A DNA stretch of 64,000 nucleotides from Paenibacillus agri (GTDB lineage: Bacteria; Bacillota; Bacilli; Paenibacillales; Paenibacillaceae), in contig NZ_JABWCS010000199.1 of the NCBI RefSeq assembly GCF_013359945.1, positions 47,704-111,703 on the forward strand, given 5' to 3'. Every line of letters starts with the position of its first letter. Within the stretch, counting starts at the first letter, position 1. The position numbers and the translations under genes were made by a program. Below, piece by piece: positions 41,608 through 49,934 of the stretch. The notes below the pieces were generated by a model, which saw only the letters and a list, made by a program, of their open reading frames with translations, was not told where the DNA came from and ran no database searches.

Positions 41608-43479
41608 TTGCCCAACCGCACATTATTTTTTTTCAGGCGAAATATAGGCCAGTTGTATGCACTGATCATATGCATGTCCGGTTTTGGCCTCTTTGCCATC
41701 TATAATCAGGCTGCCTTCCTGCAGTATGCTGCTTCAGGCTGGGTCTGGATTTGCGCCATGTCGGCAGCTGTGGTCATTCTTACTGTGTTCACCTTCCAGC
41801 TTCCTCCACAGGGAAATGGTTTGTCCCTGGATTCTTCGGTTTACCTGGCCTGTATCTTCCTTTTTGGCCCTTCATTCTCATTGACGGTACTGCTGCTCTC
41901 TTCCCTGATTTCTTTCTTCCTGGAGCGGAATAAGGTCTGGTGGAAGCAGCTCAATAATTTTGCCGTCTATTCCATCATGATCTGTACCTCTTCACTAACC
42001 TTTGCGGCGTTTGGCGGGGAGGAAGGCCCTCTGCTGAGCTATCATCTGTATGCCTATACCGGGAGCATGGCTGTATATTTTATCCTGAACACGCTATTAA
42101 TTAGTCTTTATTATTACGTGGTCTTCCATGAAAATCTGTACGAAACGCTCAAGGGGATGCTCAGGGATACCCTCCTGGCCTATCTTAGCACGCTAGTACT
42201 TTCACTTGTGTTGACTATTCTGGTGTCCCATAACGAATTTGTTGGGCTGGCACTATTTCTATGTCTAAGCGTGCTGCTGTCCTATTCATTCAAGCAATTG
42301 TTCGCAATGTACCGCAGCATTGAGGAACGTGCCAACCGGGATCAGCGTACAGGACTATTCAACCACAGCTATTTCGAGACGGCGCTGGAAGAGGCTATGC
42401 GCAAGTCTAAGGCTGATGGCTCCGCACTTTCCCTGGCTATGATCGACATTGATGACTTTAAGAAATACAATGATCATTTCGGTCATTTGAAGGGAGATGG
42501 GCTGATCGTCTTCCTCGCAGAGCTGTTGAAAAAAGAGTCCAAGGGGACAGAGATTATCGTTTCCCGTTATGGCGGCGAGGAATTCACACTGCTCCTGCCC
42601 GCGCATGATACCGTACAGGCCAAGCAGTTCATCGAACGGCTGCGCAGGATGCTTAACCAGTCCCCTTTTGAAGGTGTCGAAATTTTCCCGCAAGGTTGCC
42701 TATCCTTCTCTGCAGGCATCGCTGGTTACAAGCCTGATGTGCACGAGAAGTCGGAGCTTGTTGAACACGCGGATCAGGCATTGTACTATGCCAAGAAGCA
42801 GGGGAAAAATCTGGTCCATATTTATGGCAACCAGTCGCCTCTGGAACGAGAGATTGATTTTAGCCAGGATGTACGGGACATTGAGCAGCAGCTTAACCTG
42901 TTCATGTACAAGGATTTGGAGACGTTCAAGCATTCCAAGCGGGTGTTTCAATATGCCCTGGATATCAGCAGACTGCTCAATTTGGACAACCTTACCAAAC
43001 GTCAGTTCACGCTGGGTGCGCTGATTCATGATATCGGGAAACTGGAAATTCCCTGGGGCATCCTTAACAAGAAGGATAAGCTCACGCCCGAAGAATGGGA
43101 GATGGTGAAATGGCATGTCACCTGGGGCAAGAAAATGGCGATGACCAATGAAAAGTTCAAGGATCTGGCGCCCTACATCGAGCTGCATCATGAACGATAC
43201 GATGGACAAGGATATCCTTACGGTTTCAAGGGTGAAGAAATTCCGCGCCTGTGCCGGATGCTGACCATCATCGACTCTTTTGACGCTATGACTACCGAAC
43301 GGGCTTACCAGCCTACAAAATCTATAGCAGAGGCCATTGTAGAGCTACGAGCCTGCGCGGGAAGCCAATTCGATCCGCAGTTAACAGAGTTCTTCATCAA
43401 CTATATCGAATCCAGAGCGTTTCCATCAGAAGACATTACTACGCAGAGGTCACTGCAAGACACTCCCTTAACCCACTAA
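41608..43479 (+). CDS. membrane-bound GGDEF/HD-GYP c-di-GMP enzyme
   Basis: The 623-residue protein has about seven N-terminal helices (to residue 215), a GGDEF domain and an HD-GYP domain. GGDEF: DIDDFKKYNDHFGHLKGD and the active-site SRYGGEEFTLLLP near residue 318; no RxxD inhibitory site is visible five residues before it. HD-GYP: LIHDIGKLEIPWGIL, LTPEEWEMVKWH, ELHHERYDGQGYPYG and IIDSFDAMTTERAYQ, all metal ligands kept. Both synthesis and hydrolysis of c-di-GMP are thus possible. TTG at 41608 has GAGGAGAGG nine bases upstream; ATG at 41578 has no site. It is monocistronic. Confidence 0.92.
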   Translation: MPNRTLFFFRRNIGQLYALIICMSGFGLFAIYNQAAFLQYAASGWVWICAMSAAVVILTVFTFQLPPQGNGLSLDSSVYLACIFLFGPSFSLTVLLLSSLISFFLERNKVWWKQLNNFAVYSIMICTSSLTFAAFGGEEGPLLSYHLYAYTGSMAVYFILNTLLISLYYYVVFHENLYETLKGMLRDTLLAYLSTLVLSLVLTILVSHNEFVGLALFLCLSVLLSYSFKQLFAMYRSIEERANRDQRTGLFNHSYFETALEEAMRKSKADGSALSLAMIDIDDFKKYNDHFGHLKGDGLIVFLAELLKKESKGTEIIVSRYGGEEFTLLLPAHDTVQAKQFIERLRRMLNQSPFEGVEIFPQGCLSFSAGIAGYKPDVHEKSELVEHADQALYYAKKQGKNLVHIYGNQSPLEREIDFSQDVRDIEQQLNLFMYKDLETFKHSKRVFQYALDISRLLNLDNLTKRQFTLGALIHDIGKLEIPWGILNKKDKLTPEEWEMVKWHVTWGKKMAMTNEKFKDLAPYIELHHERYDGQGYPYGFKGEEIPRLCRMLTIIDSFDAMTTERAYQPTKSIAEAIVELRACAGSQFDPQLTEFFINYIESRAFPSEDITTQRSLQDTPLTH

Positions 43480-43507
43480 GCCTGTAACCAGATAGCAGTA
43501 TCTATAG

Positions 43508-43532
43508 AAAGCACCCTTCCGGTGCTTTTTTC
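43508..43532 (+). terminator. rho-independent terminator
   Basis: AAAGCACC pairs with GGTGCTTT over CTTCC, with a T run. It ends the GGDEF/HD-GYP gene. Confidence 0.9.
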
Positions 43533-43673
43533 TTTGATTACATTCTCCAGGCGTTGCCCAGAATAACTGTAAAAGAAAATTACATATTGCCACCCTATTC
43601 AAATTTGAATATAATAACCATGTTTCTTGTATTCTGATGCCTATAATCTTATTAAAAAAAGGAGCCTGTACGC

Positions 43674-45194
43674 ATGCATTCCAAAGAAAGTAATCTTAAA
43701 CTAGTAGTTGTGGGCCTGCTGCTCGGTATATTGATGTCTGCAATGGACAATACCATAGTAGCTTCAGCGATGGGCACCATCGTTGCCGACTTAGGCGGGC
43801 TGGATAAAATCGTATGGGTCACCTCTGCTTACATGGTCATGGTCATGGCCGGCACCCCGATCTTCGGCAAGCTCTCCGATATGTATGGCCGCAAGCGGTT
43901 TTTCATGTTCGGACTCATCGTCTTTCTAATAGGCTCGGCGCTGTGCGGAACGGCGACCACGATTACCCAGCTTAGCATTTACCGCGCGATTCAGGGAATC
44001 GGTGGCGGGGCACTGATGCCAATCGCCTTTACCATTGTTTTTGACATCTTCCCTCCAGAGAAAAGAGGCAAGCTCACCGGCCTGTTCGGGGCCGTCTTCG
44101 GCATCTCCAGCGTACTGGGCCCGTTGCTTGGTGCATATATCACTGATTATGTAGGCTGGCAGTGGGTATTCTACATCAACCTCCCGATCGGTGTTGTCGC
44201 CATTTTCCTGATTGCTACGTCTTACAAAGAGTCTATTACCCACTCCAAGCAGCGTATCGACTGGGGCGGAGCTTTCACACTGGTGTCAGCCATCATTTGC
44301 CTCATGTTCGCCCTGGAGCTTGGCGGCAATCAATATGCATGGGACTCTCCTATGATCCTGGGATTGTTCGCTGGATTCGCTGTTCTTCTAATCGCATTCA
44401 TTCTCATCGAGCGTGTAGCAGCAGAGCCGGTCATCTCGTTTGCGATGTTTGGTAAACGGCTGTTCGCAACAAGCAGCATTACCGCCTTTTTCTACGGTTC
44501 GGCCTTTATTGTGGCAACTATTTATATCCCGATCTTCGTCCAGGGCGTATTTGGCGGTTCGGCTACCAATTCCGGGCTGATTCTGATGCCGATGATGATT
44601 GGTTCCGTTCTCGGCAGCCAAACTGGTGGTATGCTGGCGGCCAAGACCAGCTTCCGTAACATCATGATACTGTCAGCGATCTGCTTCGTAGCCGGGGTGT
44701 TCACACTGACCACTTTGTCCCCGGATACTTCTCGCCTGCTGCTCAATGTATTCATGGCCTTGACTGGCTTCGGCGTCGGCTTCTCCTTCTCGGTCCTGAG
44801 CATGGCTTCCATCCATAACTTCGGGATGCGCGAACGGGGTTCAGCTACTTCCACCAACACATTTATGCGTTCGCTGGGGATGACGCTCGGGATTACAATC
44901 TTCGGGATTATTCAGCGCAACAGCTTTACGAATAGCTTAACTGAAGCCTTCGGCGCTGGTGGCCAAACATCGGCGTTCGGTGACCCGCGTGCTGCTTTGA
45001 CTCCGGAAGCCAGAGCCAAGATTCCAGCGCCGGTTCTGGAGAAAATATCAGCTGCGTTGTCCACTTCTATTGCGGATACCTTCCTTTGGGCCTTGGTACC
45101 TGCTGTACTCGCTTTAGTCTTCGTGCTGCTGATGCCAGGTGACCGCTTGCTGATTCCAGGTAAATCAGCACAGACGGCCCCCTCCAAGAGGTAA
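43674..45194 (+). CDS. DHA2 family multidrug exporter (EmrB/QacA type)
   Basis: The 506-residue MFS protein has 14 helices. MSAMDNTIVASAMGTIVADLGGLDKIVWVTSAYMV is the DHA2 motif D region; GKLSDMYGRKRFFMFG is motif A; ISSVLGPLLGAYITDYVGWQWVFYINLPIG contains motif C. It would export lipophilic drugs or toxic metabolites by proton antiport. AAAGGAG precedes the ATG. A PadR-type regulator gene follows after three bases, the usual pairing for inducible drug pumps. Confidence 0.94.
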   Translation: MHSKESNLKLVVVGLLLGILMSAMDNTIVASAMGTIVADLGGLDKIVWVTSAYMVMVMAGTPIFGKLSDMYGRKRFFMFGLIVFLIGSALCGTATTITQLSIYRAIQGIGGGALMPIAFTIVFDIFPPEKRGKLTGLFGAVFGISSVLGPLLGAYITDYVGWQWVFYINLPIGVVAIFLIATSYKESITHSKQRIDWGGAFTLVSAIICLMFALELGGNQYAWDSPMILGLFAGFAVLLIAFILIERVAAEPVISFAMFGKRLFATSSITAFFYGSAFIVATIYIPIFVQGVFGGSATNSGLILMPMMIGSVLGSQTGGMLAAKTSFRNIMILSAICFVAGVFTLTTLSPDTSRLLLNVFMALTGFGVGFSFSVLSMASIHNFGMRERGSATSTNTFMRSLGMTLGITIFGIIQRNSFTNSLTEAFGAGGQTSAFGDPRAALTPEARAKIPAPVLEKISAALSTSIADTFLWALVPAVLALVFVLLMPGDRLLIPGKSAQTAPSKR

Positions 45195-45197
45195 GCC

Positions 45198-45764
45198 ATG
45201 TCCATAAAACTTGCAGTTCTCGGCCTGCTCCTGGAACGAAACATGCACCCGTATGAGATCACGCTGGTGATGAAGGATCGCCGAATGGACAAGATTATGA
45301 AGCTGCAGATGGGATCGCTCTATTATGCTGTTGACAAGATGTCGCAAGATGGCCTGATTGAAGCGGTAGAAGTGATCAGCAGTAAGGACAGACCAGACAA
45401 GACGATCTACAGTATCACCGACAAGGGCAAGAATATATTCGAGCAGCTCATCTTACAGCAGATCAAGAAGAATGAACCCGTCTTCCATCCGCTATACATT
45501 CCACTCGCTCTCTCCCGCTATGTAGACCAGGGAAAGCTGGCAGAACTGCTGAACGAACGTGTCCTGAAGGCAGAACATGATGTCAATCTGGCCTATCAGA
45601 TCTATGAAGAGCATATCCCCCTCGTGCCCCGTTCTGTGCTTCATGTAATGTATGGCAGGTACGAGCATTGTCTAACCGAACTTAAGTGGCTTAAGCGTCT
45701 TTATGCAGATGTGCTGGCCAACAAACTAAGCGATACCGGAACACCACTGGATACAGAGGCCTGA
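45198..45764 (+). CDS. PadR family transcriptional regulator
   Basis: The 188-residue regulator has the PadR winged helix (LAVLGLLLERNMHPYEITLVMKDR, then KLQMGSLYYAVDKMSQDGLIEAVEV). A C-terminal helical Vir_act_alpha_C-type domain follows (residues 95-180) with RYEHCLTELKWLKRL. GAGG lies just before the ATG, and the gene is three bases from the multidrug exporter, so it probably represses that operon until a drug binds. The terminator overlaps its stop codon. Confidence 0.92.
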   Translation: MSIKLAVLGLLLERNMHPYEITLVMKDRRMDKIMKLQMGSLYYAVDKMSQDGLIEAVEVISSKDRPDKTIYSITDKGKNIFEQLILQQIKKNEPVFHPLYIPLALSRYVDQGKLAELLNERVLKAEHDVNLAYQIYEEHIPLVPRSVLHVMYGRYEHCLTELKWLKRLYADVLANKLSDTGTPLDTEA

Positions 45765-45780
45765 GGGCCTCTGTTTTTTT
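45754..45780 (+). terminator. rho-independent terminator
   Basis: CAGAGGCC pairs with GGCCTCTG around the TGA stop codon, with seven T following. Confidence 0.9.
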
Positions 45781-45968
45781 GTTCGCTTAATCAATTTCGC
45801 AGGATTAATTGGCATCTTTTCTAAACAGATGTTGCTTTTGGGACCAGCTAAAGAAGAAGCTGTTCACCCCACAAGAAAATGGTTATGGATTAGTAAGATC
45901 ACGGGCACACTGTCGTCATAACCCCGAAGAAGTAACCAGCTTCATCATTATCAAGGGAGGGAATAGAT

Positions 45969-46187
45969 ATGAGCAATCCCAAGAAAGCATTCGGAGGCAC
46001 CAGCCTCGATAATCCCGAACAGTACCCTACAGATCAGAAAAGCCTGTTCGAGATGTTCGAAAGCGAAGCGACCGTTGACGCTATTCCGATGGAAGACCTG
46101 AATCTGGAGAGGCACGAAGAGAAAGAAGATAAGGACAACACCAAGCACCGCTCTTCCAGTGAGGAGAAATACCACACAGGTTTTTGA
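45969..46187 (+). CDS. small acidic hypothetical protein
   Basis: The 72-residue hydrophilic protein (MSNPKKAFGGTSLDNPEQYP at the start, then ESEATVDAIPMEDLNLERHEEKEDKD) has no signal peptide or membrane helix. It is rich in Glu, Asp and Lys and probably disordered. I do not recognise a family. AAGGGAGGG lies nine bases before the ATG, and a terminator-like hairpin follows, so expression is likely. No partner gene is close. Confidence 0.65.
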   Translation: MSNPKKAFGGTSLDNPEQYPTDQKSLFEMFESEATVDAIPMEDLNLERHEEKEDKDNTKHRSSSEEKYHTGF

Positions 46188-46258
46188 CCGCAAAAGGGAG
46201 GGAACTCTCTCTATACCATTCGCGGTACTACCCGTACTCTAATGATCTAAATGTAGTG

Positions 46259-46291
46259 ACCGGTACACATTCAATGTGGCCGGTTATTTTT
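46259..46291 (+). terminator. terminator hairpin
   Basis: ACCGG-TA-CACATT pairs with AATGTG-G-CCGGT, with a run ATTTTT after it. It ends the small acidic protein's transcript. Confidence 0.7.
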
Positions 46292-46315
46292 GTGTGCAAT
46301 CAGGCATGCAATATC

Positions 46316-46330
46316 GTTCTTTATTACGAA
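46316..46330. promoter_or_regulatory. SinR-like box 1 upstream of the matrix operon
   Basis: GTTCTTT-ATTACGAA contains an exact match to the SinR half-site GTTCTYT. It is the farthest of three such boxes and the least symmetric. Confidence 0.45.
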
Positions 46331-46385
46331 TTTAATTAGAAAACAAGCGATATATAGAGTATAAATGAGATAATAGTCACTTTTA

Positions 46386-46401
46386 GTTCTTTATAAAGCA
46401 C
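46386..46401. promoter_or_regulatory. SinR-like box 2 upstream of the matrix operon
   Basis: GTTCTTTATAAAGCAC is an inverted pair of GTTCTTT half-sites with one mismatch on the right. It lies about 20 bases ahead of the presumed -35 region. Confidence 0.6.
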
Positions 46402-46463
46402 AAATCAAAGAAATTAGCGGTTTTCTTTTTCCTAGTGCCCGTGTATGATTTGGTTATCACATC

Positions 46464-46479
46464 GTTCTTAATAAAGAAC
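46464..46479. promoter_or_regulatory. SinR-like box 3 upstream of the matrix operon
   Basis: GTTCTTAATAAAGAAC pairs a half-site GTTCTTA with AAAGAAC, the exact complement of GTTCTTT. It lies 15 bases after TATGAT (46444-46449), a possible -10 box, so bound SinR would sit at the start of transcription. Confidence 0.65.
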
Positions 46480-46509
46480 AAATATAGCGAACCGGTATCC
46501 CGGTAAGAC

Positions 46510-47826
46510 ATGAGAGGAGGTATTCCTCTGTATCCTAGATCAGCTCGCCAACGAAAAAGAAAAAGTAAGCGTATCGGTCTGCGAATGCTGCAATCCGGCA
46601 TGGCCATATCGGTTCTTTTCCTCTATACGTCCAATCAGATCGGCAGCACTTATGGTGATTTCAACACTTCGAAGCAGCAGAACACCACAATAGAGCTGTG
46701 CAAAGTATTCCCCGGCCAGATTGAGAAACTACTGCAGGAATTAGGTAGCCACATTAAACGGATTAACGAGCTCACAGCTTCGCTCAGCACCCACTCCGTC
46801 ACGCTAGCTTTGGGAGGATCGGCGGCGGTCGAAGGCTTGTCGCTGGAAGAGCTGGACTATGCCGCACAGGAGACTTCACAGCAGATTGCATCGGCTTCCG
46901 GCGAGATCGGTGCACTGGAGAGTCAGCTTAGCTTCAATGCAGGAGTCTGGCTGGAGATTATGCAGGAGGTTGCAAGCACAGCCCGAATTCTGTCCCAGAT
47001 TGGAGGGTATATGGTGAACTTCGAACCCAACTGTCTGGAAATCCGCGATGCCCAATTCTTCGAGGAGTTCCAAAATAGCCTTAGTCAAAGCAGCGTGCTG
47101 TCCGAATCTCTTGTGACTACCTTGAACGGAATTCTGAATTATCTCGTCTCGATTCATGAGATCGGTGGTTCACTTCCTCCGGAAAGTCCTGTTGCAGCCC
47201 TGCTGGAACCAAGCCTTCCAGCCTTCCTGACACAAGAGCCCATCCTGACGTTCATGGCCAGAGCCTATGTTCCCCAAGCGGAAGTTTCCACGGAATTACG
47301 ATCTGCCTATGAACAGATGAATACAGAGATGAACGAGGCTAAGCGTTCTCTCGCCAGCGAGATTGACACCCTGAAGGGTCAGCAGAACCAGATTGCCGGG
47401 GCAAAAGCCAAACTGCTGGAGCAGGCCCGCAAGGAGGAAGAAGAACGCCAAGCACAGGAGAAGAAGCAGCAGGAAGAAGCTGCCGAGAAAGCCAAGGAAA
47501 AAGCAGGCAAGCCGGATAAGGATGCACCTAAGCCGGAAACGCCTCCGGCCGGGGACGCCGATCCTGATGACAAGAACAACGGGACAGACGAACCAGTGGC
47601 ATCGGCCTCTCCAGTGCAGGCAGCCACTCCTGAGCCCGCCAAGCCTGTAGACTCTCTGGACGGAGAGCCTGCCCCTGTCATCACACCTGGGGAAACGCCA
47701 AGCGCACAGCCGTCTGCAGAGCCATCACCTTCGGCAACAACTTTGCCTGTGACAAGTCCGATCCCTGCGGCAACTCCCGCACCTTCTGCTTCTCCAGAAC
47801 CAGATTCCATTAAAGGCGGCGATTAA
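46510..47826 (+). CDS. tapA: TapA-like matrix assembly protein
   Basis: The 438-residue secreted protein has a basic N terminus and one hydrophobic segment (MLQSGMAISVLFLYTSNQIG). STYGDFNTSKQQNTTIELCK then gives a short TapA-like start resembling the FSDT motif of camelysins. A helical middle (residues 60-310, with an apparent coiled coil ending QARKEEEERQAQEKKQQEEA) precedes an Ala/Pro/Glu-rich disordered tail. B. subtilis TapA has about 253 residues, so this is much longer. The identity rests mainly on position before sipW-tasA. AGAGGAGG lies inside the first codons (46513-46520) and points to CTG at 46528 rather than ATG 46510, so the start is uncertain. Confidence 0.65.
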   Translation: MRGGIPLYPRSARQRKRKSKRIGLRMLQSGMAISVLFLYTSNQIGSTYGDFNTSKQQNTTIELCKVFPGQIEKLLQELGSHIKRINELTASLSTHSVTLALGGSAAVEGLSLEELDYAAQETSQQIASASGEIGALESQLSFNAGVWLEIMQEVASTARILSQIGGYMVNFEPNCLEIRDAQFFEEFQNSLSQSSVLSESLVTTLNGILNYLVSIHEIGGSLPPESPVAALLEPSLPAFLTQEPILTFMARAYVPQAEVSTELRSAYEQMNTEMNEAKRSLASEIDTLKGQQNQIAGAKAKLLEQARKEEEERQAQEKKQQEEAAEKAKEKAGKPDKDAPKPETPPAGDADPDDKNNGTDEPVASASPVQAATPEPAKPVDSLDGEPAPVITPGETPSAQPSAEPSPSATTLPVTSPIPAATPAPSASPEPDSIKGGD

Positions 47827-47829
47827 GAA

Positions 47830-48417
47830 ATGCTTATCAAAAAAATCATTGGCAACACGATAACCACCCTGATGCTTATCGTGTTCCTGGTGGTAGTCGT
47901 AGCAGTTGTAGTCTCCAAAGCCTCAGGCGGCGAGCCTGCCTTCTTCGGCTACCAAATCAAGACGGTCCTATCCGGTTCCATGGAACCCGGGATCCATACA
48001 GGCTCCATCATTGCGCTCAAACCCGGTGGTGACATGACCCGCTTCCAAAAAGGCGATGTCATTACCTTCATGAATCCAGAGAACATTCTGATCACCCACC
48101 GTATCGTGGATGTCAGCATAAACAGTGCCATCGGCGAGGCCAGCTATACAACCAAAGGCGACAACAATAATGCCGCTGACATGTCCCCGGTCAGTTCGAC
48201 CAACGTGATCGGAGAGTATACCGGCTTTACCGTTCCTTATGTTGGTTATGCCATGAACTTCGCAGTTTCTAAGGCAGGTAGCGTGCTGTTAATGATCGTG
48301 CCAGGAATTCTGCTCCTGATGTACGCGCTGTACAGCACCTGGAAAGCCATCACCGCTCTGGAGAAGAAGAATAATTCGTCTGCCGCTGCTGAGCCGCTGC
48401 CGGATACCTTACATTAA
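47830..48417 (+). CDS. sipW: signal peptidase I, SipW type
   Basis: The 195-residue ER-type signal peptidase has an N-terminal membrane helix (TLMLIVFLVVVVAVVVS) and a C-terminal one (VLLMIVPGILLLMYALY). VLSGSMEPGIHTGSI contains the catalytic Ser, ITHRIVDV the His that replaces the bacterial Lys, and YTTKGDNNNAAD the Asp. SipW processes TapA and TasA in B. subtilis. It begins four bases after the TapA-like gene and precedes two tasA genes. Confidence 0.94.
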   Translation: MLIKKIIGNTITTLMLIVFLVVVVAVVVSKASGGEPAFFGYQIKTVLSGSMEPGIHTGSIIALKPGGDMTRFQKGDVITFMNPENILITHRIVDVSINSAIGEASYTTKGDNNNAADMSPVSSTNVIGEYTGFTVPYVGYAMNFAVSKAGSVLLMIVPGILLLMYALYSTWKAITALEKKNNSSAAAEPLPDTLH

Positions 48418-48510
48418 TAGGATTGTAATCTCCCGTTTACGAAACGTGGAGCAACAATATACATGACGTGAAGTCAGAAACAAAAAAAAGATTAAGAGAG
48501 GGATGAATGA

Positions 48511-49104
48511 ATGAATATTAAAAAAACACTGGGGCTGGGCGTTGTCTCAGCAGCGCTTGGATTGACTCTGGTCGGCGGAGGTACCTTCGCATATTTCAGC
48601 GATACCGCGCAAAGTACAGCTTCCTTTAACAACGGAACATTGAGCCTAGACTCTGATCCCTCTGTGATCGTGGACCTCAGCAATCTCAAACCAGGTGATA
48701 TCATCACCAGAGACTTTCAGCTGAAGAATAGCGGTTCACTTGATATTTCTCAAGTGCTGCTGAAGACGGCGGCTCAGGTTATAGATGTGAACAATGACAA
48801 TGGAACTCATAATTTGAAAGATGACATTGTGGTTACCTTCCTGGTTAATAAAGACAAGATATCTTCCCCGGTCCTGGTTAAAAAATTGTCTGAACTGGAA
48901 AGTCTGTCACCAGACCTTGTAAAAGCAGGCATCCTGGGTTCAGTTTTCGGTGAAAAATCAGGGATCAAAGCAGGAACTCTAGATAAGCTGTCCGTTCAGT
49001 TTGCCTTTGTCGACAACTTCCAGCCGCAGAACTACTACCAGGGCGACAGCCTGAAATTGAATTGGACCTTCGAGGCCAAACAAGGCGCTGGCGAATACAA
49101 ATAA
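48511..49104 (+). CDS. tasA: TasA/camelysin family matrix protein 1
   Basis: The 197-residue secreted protein has a SipW-type signal (MNIKKTLGLGVVSAALGLTL, then VGGGTFAYFSDTA, where cleavage is expected). The mature part has the family pattern STASFNNGTLSLD, LSNLKPGDIITRDFQLKNSGSLDI and ends NWTFEAKQGAGEYK. In Bacillus TasA forms the fibres of the biofilm matrix. The peptidase M73 (camelysin) domain name comes from the family; protease activity is doubtful. GAGAGGGATG precedes the ATG. It is paired with a paralogue 71 bases downstream. Confidence 0.92.
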   Translation: MNIKKTLGLGVVSAALGLTLVGGGTFAYFSDTAQSTASFNNGTLSLDSDPSVIVDLSNLKPGDIITRDFQLKNSGSLDISQVLLKTAAQVIDVNNDNGTHNLKDDIVVTFLVNKDKISSPVLVKKLSELESLSPDLVKAGILGSVFGEKSGIKAGTLDKLSVQFAFVDNFQPQNYYQGDSLKLNWTFEAKQGAGEYK

Positions 49105-49175
49105 GCCGTCCGGTCTAAATTCAGCAGACATTTCGTCTACCATTTTATTAACCATATAAGAGGAGGAATTTAATC

Positions 49176-49763
49176 ATGGGTATCAAAAAAACATTGGGTC
49201 TTGGTGTGGCATCAGCAGCTTTGGGATTGTCTTTAATCGGGGGAGGTACCTTCGCTTACTTCAGCGATACAGCGGAAAGCACGGCAACTTTCGCTGCTGG
49301 CACGCTGGATCTGAATACTAATCCTGAGCAAAACGTAAACCTGAGCAATCTGAAGCCAGGTGACATCGCTGTCCGCAGCTTCACTCTGCAGAACAACGGC
49401 ACGCTCGACATTAAGGAATTGAAGCTGGCTACAACGTATAATGTTACGGATGCTAACACCAATAATGGCTCAGAGGATCTGGGCGCACACTTTAAAGTAA
49501 AACTGCTTGATAGCAGCTATACTAGCGGCCCGATTACTGGCCATGTCGTTGGCGAAGCAACACTCAAGGATCTGCAGAACAATCCGGGCTATGATCTGGT
49601 AGCTAACGCCTTCCCAGGAGGCATCTCCGCTGCCCAATCTAAGACGCTCAAGCTAGCCTTTGAGTTCGTTGAAAACGGCCAGGATCAAAACATCTTCCAA
49701 GGAGACAGCGTAGCCGTGACCTTGACCTTCAATGCCAAGCAAGGCGCTGGCGAATTTAAATAA
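49176..49763 (+). CDS. tasA: TasA/camelysin family matrix protein 2
   Basis: The 195-residue paralogue shares the signal peptide (MGIKKTLGLGVASAALGLSL), the GGGTFAYFSDTAES cleavage region, LSNLKPGDIAVRSFTLQNNG and the end FNAKQGAGEFK with the gene before it, but differs in the middle (ATTYNVTDANTNNGSEDLG). A tandem duplication followed by divergence is the simplest reading; two fibre subunits or a fibre and a minor component are possible. AGAGGAGG precedes the ATG. A terminator follows. Confidence 0.92.
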   Translation: MGIKKTLGLGVASAALGLSLIGGGTFAYFSDTAESTATFAAGTLDLNTNPEQNVNLSNLKPGDIAVRSFTLQNNGTLDIKELKLATTYNVTDANTNNGSEDLGAHFKVKLLDSSYTSGPITGHVVGEATLKDLQNNPGYDLVANAFPGGISAAQSKTLKLAFEFVENGQDQNIFQGDSVAVTLTFNAKQGAGEFK

Positions 49764-49782
49764 GCCTGTTCTTCTAAAAACT

Positions 49783-49830
49783 ACCGGCATCTCTTAGACC
49801 TTTAACCGGGCTGGGACATGCCGGTTTTTT
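49783..49830 (+). terminator. rho-independent terminator of the matrix operon
   Basis: ACCGGCAT pairs with ATGCCGGT over a 26-base loop, followed by TTTTTT. Confidence 0.8.
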
Positions 49831-49874
49831 GCACCAGTCCCCTCCCTCGTTCTCCTCTGAACAGCAATGTAACT

Positions 49875-49903
49875 TTGTCCGTTTCCAGGAAATTTGTTAT
49901 ACT
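49875..49903 (+). promoter_or_regulatory. sigma-A promoter of sinR
   Basis: TTGTCC (49875-49880), 17-base spacer, TATACT (49898-49903). The predicted start is near 49911, about 25 bases before the GTG codon. Confidence 0.7.
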
Positions 49904-49934
49904 TATACAAAAAGTACGGAGGGGCGTTGTCATC

